Assembly (NCBI GenBank): GCA_017561715.1
Contig: JAFZBN010000017.1
Location: forward strand, 99,204 to 163,203
DNA length: 64,000 nt
Origin: Clostridiales bacterium
Lineage (GTDB): Bacteria > Bacillota > Clostridia > Saccharofermentanales > Saccharofermentanaceae
Direction of reading: 5' to 3'
Shown piece after piece: positions 33,974 through 41,773 of this stretch. The notes beneath the pieces were generated by a model. The model saw nothing but the letters and a program-made list of their open reading frames with translations, made no database searches and had not been told where the DNA came from. The first letter of the stretch is position 1, and every line of letters starts with the position of its first letter. A program made the position numbers and the translations under genes.

Positions 33974-34003
33974 TTGCGAAAATAGAAACAGTACTTCTAT
34001 TAT
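33974..34003 (+). promoter_or_regulatory. Promoter of the HerA-like ATPase gene
   Basis: TTGCGA (33974-33979), 18 bp, TATTAT (33998-34003). The start site would be within about 15 nt of the GGGAGG ribosome site, giving a very short leader. Confidence 0.55.
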
Positions 34004-34023
34004 ATGGATAGGGAGGTTTGAAT

Positions 34024-35769
34024 ATGCTTTACGATAATAAAATTTGGGTAGGCGGAACCGCCAACAAGTGCTTCATTGAGCCCTCGAAGGCGAACCGTCA
34101 TGGTTTGATCGCCGGCGCAACCGGTACAGGTAAATCCGTAACTCTCAAAGTTATGGCTGAGAGTTTTTCCGATATGGGTGTTCCGGTATTTCTTGCTGAC
34201 GTAAAAGGGGATATGTCAGGTATCTGTTCTGCAGGTGTAAGCAATGAAAACATGCAGGAACGTATCGCGAAGTTCGGTATCGAGAACTTCGAGTATAAGG
34301 CATATCCGACCACTTTCTACGATGTATTCGGACAGATGGGCATCCCGATGAGAACCACGATCTCCGAGCTGGGCCCGATCCTTCTCGGTCGTATGCTGGG
34401 TCTTTCCGATGTACAGCGCGCAGTTATGTCCATGGTATTCCGTATCGCTGACGATCAGGGACTTATGCTCCTTGACCTCAAGGACCTGCGTCTCCTTCTC
34501 ACCTACATCGGTGACCACGCTGACGAATACAAACTCACCTATGGTAATATCTCCACCGCGACGATCGGCGCGATCCAGAGAAATCTGGCTCTCCTTGCTG
34601 ACGAAGGCGCAGACGCTTTCTTCTCCGAGCCTGCATTTGATGTCAACGACTTTTTCAAGTGCGACAGCAACGGCCGCGGCATGATCAATGTTCTCAACGC
34701 CACAGAGCTTTTCAACAAGCCGCTTCTTTATTCGACATTCCTTCTCTGGCTCCTTTCCGAGATCTATGAGAACATGCCGGAAGTCGGCGATCCTGAGAAG
34801 CCGAAGATGGTATTCTTCTTTGACGAAGCACATCTTCTCTTTAACGATGCTCCGGCATTCCTCCTCGAGAAGATCGACCAGATCGTTCGTCTGATCCGCA
34901 GTAAGGGCATCGGCGTTTACTTCATTTCCCAGAGCCCGAGCGATATCCCGGACAACATCCTCGCACAGCTCCAGAACCGTGTTCAGCACGCTCTCCGTGC
35001 TTATACACCTGCTGAGCAGAAGAAGGTCAAGGCCGCAGCGGAATCCTTCCGCGCGAACCCGTCCTTCGATACCGAGGCGGCTCTTTCCGAACTGGCTGTC
35101 GGTGAAGCGCTCATTTCCTTCCTCGATGAGAAGGGTACACCCGGTGTTGTAGAACGTGCCTTCATCCTCCCGCCGCAGAGCTTTATCGGTTCTGCCGGAT
35201 TTGAGAAGATCCAGGAAGTCACGGATGCCAACCCGCTGTATGAAAAGTACAGACTCGCTGTTGATCCGGAGTCCGCTTATGAACTCCTGATGGCGAAGTA
35301 CGAAGGCAAGAACGCTGCCGTTGCTCAGGCGGAAGAAGAAAAGCAGGCGATCGCTGAAGAAAAAGCCGCTGCCGCTGAAGAGAAAGCTGCCGAAAAGGAG
35401 CGCATCGCAGAAGAAAAAGCTGCTGAGAAAGAGCGTGCCGCTGAGATCCGTGAACAGCGCGAAAAGGACCGTCAGGAAGACAGAGAGCGCAGGATCGAAG
35501 AGAAAGAGCGCGCTGCCGAGCTTCGTGAGCAGAGAGAAAGAGAGCGCCAGGAAGACCGCGCAAGAAGAGAAGAAGAGCGCATCAAGCGTGAAGAAGAAAA
35601 GGCGAGAAAAGAAGCTGAACGTGCAGAAGCTAAGGCGAAGGCCGAGGCAGAGCGCGCGAAGAAGAACAGCCCGCTGACTAAGATCACGAATTCCGCGATG
35701 ACAGCAGCCGGCCGTCAGGTTGGTTCTTCCCTCGTACGTGGACTCTTCGGAGGACTTCTGAAGAAGTAA
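34024..35769 (+). CDS. HerA-like/DUF853 (YjgR-type) ATPase with C-terminal coiled coil
   Basis: 581 residues; the ATG at 34024 is preferred to the TTG six bases earlier because of the GGGAGG spacing. It begins IWVGGTANKCFIEPSKANRHGLIAGATGTGKSVTLK, with Walker A inside, followed by FLADVKGDMSG and Walker B KMVFFFDEAHLLF. An FtsK/HerA-type arginine region with YFISQSPSDIPDNILAQL follows. Residues about 415-555 are a highly charged coiled coil (long runs of E, K, R and A), and the tail NSAMTAAGRQVGSSLVRGLFGG is Gly-rich. DUF853 proteins are ring ATPases of uncertain function, possibly DNA-related. Single-gene unit with its own promoter and terminator. Confidence 0.9.
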   Translation: MLYDNKIWVGGTANKCFIEPSKANRHGLIAGATGTGKSVTLKVMAESFSDMGVPVFLADVKGDMSGICSAGVSNENMQERIAKFGIENFEYKAYPTTFYDVFGQMGIPMRTTISELGPILLGRMLGLSDVQRAVMSMVFRIADDQGLMLLDLKDLRLLLTYIGDHADEYKLTYGNISTATIGAIQRNLALLADEGADAFFSEPAFDVNDFFKCDSNGRGMINVLNATELFNKPLLYSTFLLWLLSEIYENMPEVGDPEKPKMVFFFDEAHLLFNDAPAFLLEKIDQIVRLIRSKGIGVYFISQSPSDIPDNILAQLQNRVQHALRAYTPAEQKKVKAAAESFRANPSFDTEAALSELAVGEALISFLDEKGTPGVVERAFILPPQSFIGSAGFEKIQEVTDANPLYEKYRLAVDPESAYELLMAKYEGKNAAVAQAEEEKQAIAEEKAAAAEEKAAEKERIAEEKAAEKERAAEIREQREKDRQEDRERRIEEKERAAELREQRERERQEDRARREEERIKREEEKARKEAERAEAKAKAEAERAKKNSPLTKITNSAMTAAGRQVGSSLVRGLFGGLLKK

Positions 35770-35790
35770 TCACAGTAAGTTGAAATTCAG

Positions 35791-35837
35791 GGACTGTCCC
35801 GGCAAGGATCTTTTCCTTCGCGGGGCAGTCCTTTTTC
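35791..35837 (+). terminator. Terminator of the HerA-like gene
   Basis: GGACTGTCCCG (35791-35801) pairs with CGGGGCAGTCC (35821-35831), with a nested AAGGA/TCCTT hairpin, and a run of five T follows. Confidence 0.82.
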
Positions 35838-35919
35838 ATGCTAAGAGAATTACGTGTAAGATATCTTCCGAAAAACTGTTTTATAGGGTGAAAGCAAAAT
35901 AGAATCTGAGGTGTTGTCT

Positions 35920-36558
35920 ATGAAAAAACTATCGCATTCAATTCGAATTATTGCCCCTATCGCCTGCGCTGCCATTCTTTTCGGAACCGCGGCCTGCGCG
36001 AAGAAACAGTCGTCTCCCTTTGACGAAAAGTCTACATTTGTATCCGACAGCAGTTCCGGTGACCGCGAGCTCAATATGACCGTCACCGTCGTAGGCGGCA
36101 AGACGATCCACTATGAGATCACCTGCAAGGATCACGACACGTATATGTTCGGCAACCCCTACGTTCTGGAATATAAGTCAGGGGATGACTGGTATGTCGT
36201 TCCGTTTCTTGCGGACCGTATGTTTACGATGGAAGGGTATATCCTCGATAACGAATTCATCTCCGATGATGGAAACAGTATCCATTACTATGACGGCGAT
36301 GAAGAAATAGACATTCCGTATCAGAATGAAGAAGAAGCCGAGCGCATCGTCGAGAGCGTACGCGAGTATCTCGAAAGCAACCGCGAGCCTGCAGAGAACG
36401 GCCGTGTGGTCGCTTCAGATGATATCGATCTCAGTGAAATGTGCGGGGATGATCTTCCTTCCGGCCATTACCGGCTCATCAAGGACATATCGCTTCTTTC
36501 CGGCGAAGCCCTCGACCATTCGGAAGACTTCTGCGTAGTGGCTGAATTTGACCTTTGA
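35920..36558 (+). CDS. Hypothetical lipoprotein with C-terminal Ig-like stretch
   Basis: 212 residues; ATG at 35920 with TGAGGTG upstream (GTG at 35911 also in frame). The signal KLSHSIRIIAPIACAAILFGTAAC has a lipobox Cys at about residue 26. Two exported beta-rich regions follow: TVVGGKTIHYEITCKDHDTYMFG / YVLEYKSGDDWYVVPF, and a C-terminal part with LPSGHYRLIKDI and CVVAEFDL. The pattern 'xYRLIK ... VVAEF' is like bacterial Ig-like domains in Clostridial lipoproteins. No function can be given. It is convergent with dusB, 28 bp away. Confidence 0.7.
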   Translation: MKKLSHSIRIIAPIACAAILFGTAACAKKQSSPFDEKSTFVSDSSSGDRELNMTVTVVGGKTIHYEITCKDHDTYMFGNPYVLEYKSGDDWYVVPFLADRMFTMEGYILDNEFISDDGNSIHYYDGDEEIDIPYQNEEEAERIVESVREYLESNREPAENGRVVASDDIDLSEMCGDDLPSGHYRLIKDISLLSGEALDHSEDFCVVAEFDL

Positions 36559-36586
36559 TCCTACTGCGCGAAAAGCACTCGCACCC

Positions 36587-37636
36587 TCATTGCGCGCTTG
36601 CGTACTCATCCAGGAGTGCTTCTACCTCAGGAATCGTATTTGCGGTCATCAGGCGGTTCTTGATCTCGGCCGTGCCTCGTCCGCCCTTTAAGTAGCAGGC
36701 GATCTGCGAACGCATTTCCTTTACGCCCGTCTTCTCTCCAAGGTCCTCGCAAAGACCGATAAGGTGACGGCGGATCACTTCTGCTTTTGTCTTTCTGTCA
36801 GGTGTGAAGTTTCCTCTCACAACAGCAGGATCTTCTCCCCTGTCGGCTGCCTCAAGTGCCGCGCGGATCTCACTGAATACCCACGGATTTCCCTGAGCGG
36901 CACGTCCGACCATGACGCCGTCGCATCCGGTCTCTTTCAGCATGGCGACTGCAGAAATGCCATCCGTGACATCGCCGTTCCCCCAGAGAGGAATACCTGT
37001 ATCGGCAATGGCTTCCTTCGTCTTACGGATGACTTCCCAGTCGGCGTTTCCACGGTACATCTGCTTTTGCGTCCTGGCGTGCAGGGCAAGTGCTTTTGCA
37101 CCGGAATCGATACACATCTTCGCGAATTCAGGCGCGTTGATATCCTCTTCGTCCCAGCCGGAACGGAACTTCACGGTGACGGGTTTCCCATAGGGTTCTG
37201 CGGCGCGCACGCTCGCCTCGATGATGGAGGCTGCCAGGCGCGGATCGATCATGAGTGACGATCCTGCACCGGTCTTCACGACCTTACTTACCGGGCATCC
37301 CATGTTGATGTCGATCACATCGACCGCGGCAAGGCGCGGATCTTCGAGGATGCAGGGGATCGCATAGGAAAAATCATCCGGGTCCGCACCGAAAAGCTGG
37401 ATACCGGTCTTCCCTTCTTTCTCCGGATCGATACGCAGATAACGCATCGAGATCTCGACGGACTCCTTGAACCTGATCCCGCGCGCGGAAACAAGCTCCG
37501 TCACACCGAAAGCAGAGCCGTATTCGTGAGCGATCGTGCGGTAGATGCACGTGCTCGTACCGGCCATCGGGGCCAGAGAAATGTTCTCCGGGATCGTCAC
37601 TTTTCCGATTGAAAATGGATGTAAAAACGTAGCCAT
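36587..37636 (-). CDS. dusB: tRNA dihydrouridine synthase
   Basis: A 349-residue FMN enzyme that reduces specific uridines in the D-loop of tRNA. It begins FSIGKVTIPENISLAPMAGTS (FMN site) and has VIDINMGCPVSKVVKTGAGSSLM with the catalytic Cys, PVTVKFRSGWDEEDINA, ALHARTQKQMYRGNADW, and GNGDVTDGISAVAMLKETGCDGVMVGRAA phosphate-binding strands. Start at the ATG at 37636; the Shine-Dalgarno is weak. It is a single gene between a convergent lipoprotein and a divergent PAP2 gene. Confidence 0.94.
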   Translation of the reverse strand: MATFLHPFSIGKVTIPENISLAPMAGTSTCIYRTIAHEYGSAFGVTELVSARGIRFKESVEISMRYLRIDPEKEGKTGIQLFGADPDDFSYAIPCILEDPRLAAVDVIDINMGCPVSKVVKTGAGSSLMIDPRLAASIIEASVRAAEPYGKPVTVKFRSGWDEEDINAPEFAKMCIDSGAKALALHARTQKQMYRGNADWEVIRKTKEAIADTGIPLWGNGDVTDGISAVAMLKETGCDGVMVGRAAQGNPWVFSEIRAALEAADRGEDPAVVRGNFTPDRKTKAEVIRRHLIGLCEDLGEKTGVKEMRSQIACYLKGGRGTAEIKNRLMTANTIPEVEALLDEYASAQ

Positions 37637-37846
37637 ACAGAAAGGATAACATGAAAACCTCAAATATGTTAAACAGAGACAGAAAATCATGCCCTCTTTT
37701 CATAGTTTTTTAACGGTTTTGAAGCAAATAAACATTGATTTATAGAGCTGTTCAAGCTATTCTATATAACGTAAGTAGGTATGTCCGCTCGGGAGATATC
37801 CTGGTGGACGCGTCAAAAAACGAAAATATCAGGAAGGAGGAGCGGT

Positions 37847-38386
37847 ATGCCGTCACGTATTTCCAGACGCGAACTGAAAGTATTGGATTGGATGTATGAG
37901 CACCTGCGCTGCAGAGTGTTTGACCGTGTCATGCCGTTTCTTTCGCTGACAGGCAACTTCGGCATCGTATGGTTCGCCGCAGCCGCTACTTTCTATTTCG
38001 CAAACATCAATCAGGAAGCCGCCATCTGCATTCTTCTCGCGCTTGGCTGCAGCCTGCTGTTCGTTAACCTTATTCTCAAGAGAGTCACGAAGCGTCCCCG
38101 CCCGTACGAGGCAAGAGGCGAGCTCCGCGACATCATCATCCGCGAGCCGAAGGACTTCTCCTTCCCTTCCGGACACACATTCTCTTCGTTTGCAGCCGCG
38201 ACAACGATCGTCCGCTTCTCTCCGAAGCTCGGCGTCGCCGCTTTGGTCTATGCATTCGGAATCGCATTCTCGCGCCTTTATCTTTACGTCCATTACATCT
38301 CTGACGTACTGACCAGCGCGATCTTCGGAGTAGCTACGGGAATCCTCGTCAGCTACCTTTACACACGCGGAATCATCGTATTCTGA
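37847..38386 (+). CDS. PAP2-family phosphatase
   Basis: A 179-residue membrane phosphatase with about five helices and the full three-part signature: KRVTKRPRP (motif 1), FPSGHTFSSFAAA (motif 2), and SRLYLYVHYISDV (motif 3 with the nucleophilic His). Likely acts on undecaprenyl pyrophosphate or another lipid phosphate at the membrane. Start ATG at 37847 with GGAAGGAGG upstream. No partner genes. Confidence 0.92.
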   Translation: MPSRISRRELKVLDWMYEHLRCRVFDRVMPFLSLTGNFGIVWFAAAATFYFANINQEAAICILLALGCSLLFVNLILKRVTKRPRPYEARGELRDIIIREPKDFSFPSGHTFSSFAAATTIVRFSPKLGVAALVYAFGIAFSRLYLYVHYISDVLTSAIFGVATGILVSYLYTRGIIVF

Positions 38387-38408
38387 TCCCGTGTTATCTG
38401 ACTTAACC

Positions 38409-38444
38409 AAAAGCGCCGTTCCGGATCACGGAAACGGCGCTTTT
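38409..38444. terminator. Bidirectional terminator between PAP2 and zur genes
   Basis: AAAAGCGCCGTT / AACGGCGCTTTT 12-bp stem with a nested CCG/CGG, T run on the plus side, between converging genes. Confidence 0.9.
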
Positions 38445-38472
38445 CTTTTTCTTCATTATGAGCGATCAGGGA

Positions 38473-38901
38473 TCACTTCTTCTCATTTTTCTGCATCTTC
38501 TTTCGGCAGTCCTTACAGTATCCGAAGACTTCCACGACATGTCCCACGACCATGAAGTCTTCATCTACCGTATGCAGGTGATCGTGCTCGCCGAAGGGAC
38601 ATCCTTCGAGCTCCGTTCTGCTTTTGCAGTTCATGCAGATCGCGTAGTGATGGTGTCCCGTTTCGGAAAGAGAATACAGCGCCTCCGGACTGTCCTTGAG
38701 AAGCGTCCGGTTGACGACCTGTGCTTTTTCAAAAGCCTCCAGGGCACGATATACGCTTGAGAGCCACACTCCCTTCTCCTTCTCCCCGTCGGCTGCTTTC
38801 TGCGCGATCTGACGGGCCGTGAGCGGCGTCTTGCTGTCACTTAAGATCTCCCAGACCTTAAGTCTGGATTTTGTTTTACGAAGAAAATCCGGAAAAGACA
38901 T
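38473..38901 (-). CDS. zur: Fur-family regulator, probably zinc-responsive (Zur)
   Basis: 142 residues. N-terminal winged helix (LTARQIAQKAADGEKEKGVWLSSVYRALEAFEKAQVV), then the metal-binding half: HHHYAICMNC, HDHLHTVDEDFMVVGH and the second Cys pair CKDC, i.e. the structural zinc site Cys4 plus a His-rich sensory site. It is the last gene of the zinc uptake operon, one base past the znuB stop, so the regulator is likely cotranscribed with its target and autoregulated. The palindrome at 41654-41674 is its expected operator. Assignment to Zur rather than Fur or PerR rests on this context. Confidence 0.88.
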   Translation of the reverse strand: MSFPDFLRKTKSRLKVWEILSDSKTPLTARQIAQKAADGEKEKGVWLSSVYRALEAFEKAQVVNRTLLKDSPEALYSLSETGHHHYAICMNCKSRTELEGCPFGEHDHLHTVDEDFMVVGHVVEVFGYCKDCRKKMQKNEKK

Positions 38902-38902
38902 G

Positions 38903-39727
38903 TCAGGCTCCTTTCTTCACAGAGTGCTTTTCGCGAAGATATCCGATCACGCGGAAAAGCAGGAAAAATACAACAGAGAGAAGTACGATCGTTCCTCCCG
39001 GCTTAAGTCCGAAGTAGAAAGACAGCACCAGTCCTCCGATCGTGGAGACTGCGGAAACGAAGATCGCCCACAGGACGGTCGTCTTATAGCTTTTCGCGAT
39101 ACCCATGGCCGCCGCGACCGGTACGACCAGAAGTGACGAGATGATCAGGGCACCGACGGTTCTTGCCGCGATGGAGACCGTCACGGCCGTAAGGATCGTA
39201 AATACCGTGTTGACGAAGCCGACCGGAACGCCGGAGATCGCCGCCGCCTGCTCGTCGAAGGAGATGTAGAAAAGTTCCTTGTAAAGCAGGATGAAAAGAA
39301 GAAGGACCACTACGGAAAGGATCATGACCAGGCGCGCTTCGAAGCCGCTGATCGCCACGATCGATCCGAAAAGGAAGCTGTTAAAATCCGCCGAGCTTCT
39401 GACAAATCCGGAAAGCACACCCGCAAGTCCGATGCCCGTGGACATCACGATCGCGACGGCAAGCTCCGAATGATTGCCGAGTTTCTTTCTGATCGCTTCG
39501 ATCGAAAGCGCCGAAACGATGCAGATGCCCATCGCGCCGAGTACCGGGTTGAAGCCCAGAAGAAGTCCCAGCGCGACACCGGCGAGGGAAGAATGGGAAA
39601 GCGCGTCACCGATCAGGGACAGGCGCTTATGTACCATGACCGTGCCGAGGCAGGCGACGATCACCGAAAGAAGAAGGCCTACGAAAAGCGCTCTCTGCAT
39701 GTACTCATACTGAAGGATCAATGGCAT
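38903..39727 (-). CDS. znuB: Zinc ABC transporter permease
   Basis: 274 residues, about eight helices, ABC-3 family: LQYEYMQRALFVGLLLSVIVACLGT, HKRLSLIGDALSHSSLAGVALG, and FVRSSADFNSFLFGSIVAIS. Start at the ATG at 39727 with AAAGGAGGAG and a 1-bp gap from the ATPase stop; the long in-frame upstream extension rich in His and Thr is a shadow of the ATPase gene. Channel for Zn2+ (or Mn2+) import with ZnuA and ZnuC. Confidence 0.92.
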   Translation of the reverse strand: MPLILQYEYMQRALFVGLLLSVIVACLGTVMVHKRLSLIGDALSHSSLAGVALGLLLGFNPVLGAMGICIVSALSIEAIRKKLGNHSELAVAIVMSTGIGLAGVLSGFVRSSADFNSFLFGSIVAISGFEARLVMILSVVVLLLFILLYKELFYISFDEQAAAISGVPVGFVNTVFTILTAVTVSIAARTVGALIISSLLVVPVAAAMGIAKSYKTTVLWAIFVSAVSTIGGLVLSFYFGLKPGGTIVLLSVVFFLLFRVIGYLREKHSVKKGA

Positions 39728-39728
39728 A

Positions 39729-40613
39729 TTACTTCTCCTCCTTTCCGTGGTCGTGGTCATGTTCGTGACCGTGTTCATGACTATGCTCGTGGTCATGTCC
39801 GCACTGCTCATCGCAGTGGCCGCATTCGGCGCAGTGCTCCGCGTCGTGTCCGTGTGCTCCGCCATGCTCGCAGTTCGCGCAATGGATATGCTCTACGCCG
39901 TGCGGATGGCTGTGAGAATGCGCGTGTACGATCTGCGCGTCCGGAAGAAGCTCTTCCCTGCAGGCGCCTTCGGAAAGGCAAAGGACGCGGTTGGCGTACG
40001 GGCCGACCTTCTCAACGTCGTGCGTGACCATAAGGATGGTGACCTTTTTCTCGATATTTAAGTGGTGAAGGATGTGAAGCAGGCGGTCGACCGATTCCGC
40101 GTCGACTCCTACCGTCGGCTCGTCCAGGATCAGGATCTTCGGATCTCCCGCGAGCACTCTCGCGAGCATGATCCTCTGCTGCTGTCCGCCGGAAAGATTT
40201 CCGATCAGTTCCTTTTTCTTATCCAGCATGCCGACGCTCTTCAGCGCGGCATCTGCCTTCTCTTTATGTGCTTTTCCCGGGAAACGCATGAAACCGATCT
40301 TCTTATAAAGACCGCTCATGACGATCTCTTCGCACGTCGCCGGGAAAGAAGCCGCGCGGTTTCCGCCGTTCTGCGGAAGGTATCCGATACCGGATCCGGA
40401 AAGCGATGTGACGGTCTTTCCGCCGATGCTGATTCTGCCTTTCGTCGGGTGGATCGCGCCCAGAAGGAGCTTGACCATGGTGCTCTTGCCCACGCCGTTA
40501 TCGCCGATGACGACGGCAAAATCGCCCTCTTCGACGGCGAAATCCACATTCTCCAGGATCATGTCCCTGGTATAGCCGAAGGACATATTCTCGACTTCGA
40601 TCACTTTGGTCAT
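39729..40613 (-). CDS. znuC: Zinc ABC transporter ATPase with His-rich tail
   Basis: 294 residues. The first 230 hold a standard ABC ATPase: GDNGVGKSTMVKLLLG, signature LSGGQQQRIMLAR, ILILDEPTVGVD, MVTHD. The last 55 residues are an extra tail dominated by His, Glu, Gly and Cys (HAHSHSHPHGVEH, CANCEHGGAHGHD, HEHGHEHDHDHGK), which probably binds zinc on the cytoplasmic side and may buffer or sense it. ATG at 40613 with GGGGAGGAG upstream. Second gene of the operon. Confidence 0.93.
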   Translation of the reverse strand: MTKVIEVENMSFGYTRDMILENVDFAVEEGDFAVVIGDNGVGKSTMVKLLLGAIHPTKGRISIGGKTVTSLSGSGIGYLPQNGGNRAASFPATCEEIVMSGLYKKIGFMRFPGKAHKEKADAALKSVGMLDKKKELIGNLSGGQQQRIMLARVLAGDPKILILDEPTVGVDAESVDRLLHILHHLNIEKKVTILMVTHDVEKVGPYANRVLCLSEGACREELLPDAQIVHAHSHSHPHGVEHIHCANCEHGGAHGHDAEHCAECGHCDEQCGHDHEHSHEHGHEHDHDHGKEEK

Positions 40614-40635
40614 AGCCCGCTCCTCCCCAGATCGA

Positions 40636-41622
40636 TCACTCAAATGCCGACACAAGTGCTTTCAGATTATCCTGCATGACCGAAAAATAGTCACGTCCGG
40701 AATCGATATCTTCTTTCGAAAGCCCGTCCAGCGGCGAAAGCGCCATTGTCCCGCAGCCCGCTTCGTCCGCGATCGTCTGCGCGACCTTCGGGTCAACGAG
40801 TTCTTCGAAGAAGATGCACTTGATGCCGTATTCGTCTACCTTGTCGATGATCTCTCTCATTCTCGCCGCGTCCGGTTCCTGATCCGCCGAAACGCCCTCG
40901 ATGCCGATCTGCTTGATGCCGTAGTCGCGGCACAGATATCCGTATGCCTCGTGCGCGACGACGATGTATCCGCCCTCGTATGGCTTTAATGCCTCGGCAA
41001 AAGCACCGTCCAGTTCTTCGCACTGTTTCTTTGCTTCTTCCAGGTTCTTTCTATATGTATCTGCGTTTTCTTCATCGATGGAGATCAGGGCTTCCGCGAT
41101 CGCTGTCATCTCCTCTTCCGCGTTCTTCGGAGAAAGCCACACGTGCGGATCGTATTCACCGTGATGGTGGTGTTCGTGCTCGTCTTCGTCATGATCTTCT
41201 TCATGATCGTGATCTTCCATGTCGTGCACTTCCGCAGTCTTAAGAAGCGCGATATCCTTAGACGCCTCGAGCGCGACCAGATCCTTGTTCTGCACGCTTC
41301 CGAGAATATCCTCGGCCCAGGGCTCCATGCCCGCGCCATTATATACAAACAGATCCGCTTCCTCGAGCATCAGCATATCCTGCGTGGAAGGCTCCCACTC
41401 ATGCGGTTCCGTGCCCGCCGGGATCATCATCTTCACGGCGACTTTATCTCCGCCGATCCTTTTCGCGAAATCGTACATCGGGAAGATCGTCGCTACGATC
41501 TTGACCTTGCCCTCGGCATCCTTGCCGAAACCACGTCTGCAGGAGCAAAGAACACCCGCCGTTCCCGCGATAAAAGATACCGCCAGAATACCCGAAAAGA
41601 AACGCTTCAAACCAAACTTCAT
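40636..41622 (-). CDS. znuA: Zinc-binding lipoprotein of ABC importer
   Basis: 328 residues, cluster A-I solute-binding protein. Lipobox-like LCSC near residue 22, then KIVATIFPMYDFAKRIGGD (N-lobe start), GTEPHEWEPSTQDMLMLEEADLFVYNG (first His ligand), a His/Asp/Glu-rich loop (residues about 136-160, HDMEDHDHEEDHDEDEHEHH) that is usual for zinc-specific members, YDPHVWLSP with the second ligand, and VAHEAYGYLCRDYG with the third. Start ATG at 41622 with AGGAAAGAG. It is the first gene of znuACB-zur, under the promoter and palindrome just upstream. Confidence 0.93.
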   Translation of the reverse strand: MKFGLKRFFSGILAVSFIAGTAGVLCSCRRGFGKDAEGKVKIVATIFPMYDFAKRIGGDKVAVKMMIPAGTEPHEWEPSTQDMLMLEEADLFVYNGAGMEPWAEDILGSVQNKDLVALEASKDIALLKTAEVHDMEDHDHEEDHDEDEHEHHHHGEYDPHVWLSPKNAEEEMTAIAEALISIDEENADTYRKNLEEAKKQCEELDGAFAEALKPYEGGYIVVAHEAYGYLCRDYGIKQIGIEGVSADQEPDAARMREIIDKVDEYGIKCIFFEELVDPKVAQTIADEAGCGTMALSPLDGLSKEDIDSGRDYFSVMQDNLKALVSAFE

Positions 41623-41653
41623 ACTGCAAATAAACTCTTTCCTGACTTCTTCT

Positions 41654-41674
41654 AATTGCGAATGGTTCGCAATT
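41654..41674. promoter_or_regulatory. Zur operator, perfect 9-3-9 palindrome
   Basis: AATTGCGAA TGG TTCGCAATT is an exact inverted repeat between the -10 box and the znuA start codon, so bound repressor would block RNA polymerase. Its form (short arms, AT-rich ends, 3-nt centre) fits Fur/Zur-family boxes; specificity is inferred from the operon. Confidence 0.8.
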
Positions 41675-41683
41675 GCAAAAGAC

Positions 41684-41712
41684 AGTATAAAAGAAAGAAT
41701 CTGAAAAAGCAA
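41684..41712 (-). promoter_or_regulatory. Promoter of znuACB-zur
   Basis: TTGCTT (41707-41712), 17 bp, TATACT (41684-41689) on the minus strand. The operator begins 10 bp downstream of the -10. Confidence 0.75.
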
Positions 41713-41773
41713 GAAAAAAGTCTCCTGCGAGTCGCAAGAGACTTATTTCTTATGCTTTATAAGTTATTCGAGA

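Noticed and set aside
33974..35837. HerA-like ATPase as part of a defence system
   Set aside because: HerA-type ATPases occur in Sir2- or nuclease-linked defence operons, but this is a DUF853/YjgR-type protein alone with its own promoter and terminator, and no nuclease or toxin gene is adjacent.
39728..39865. His/Thr/Met-rich extension of ZnuB
   Set aside because: It is the out-of-frame reading of the His-rich tail of the ATPase; the true ATG at 39727 has AAAGGAGG in place.
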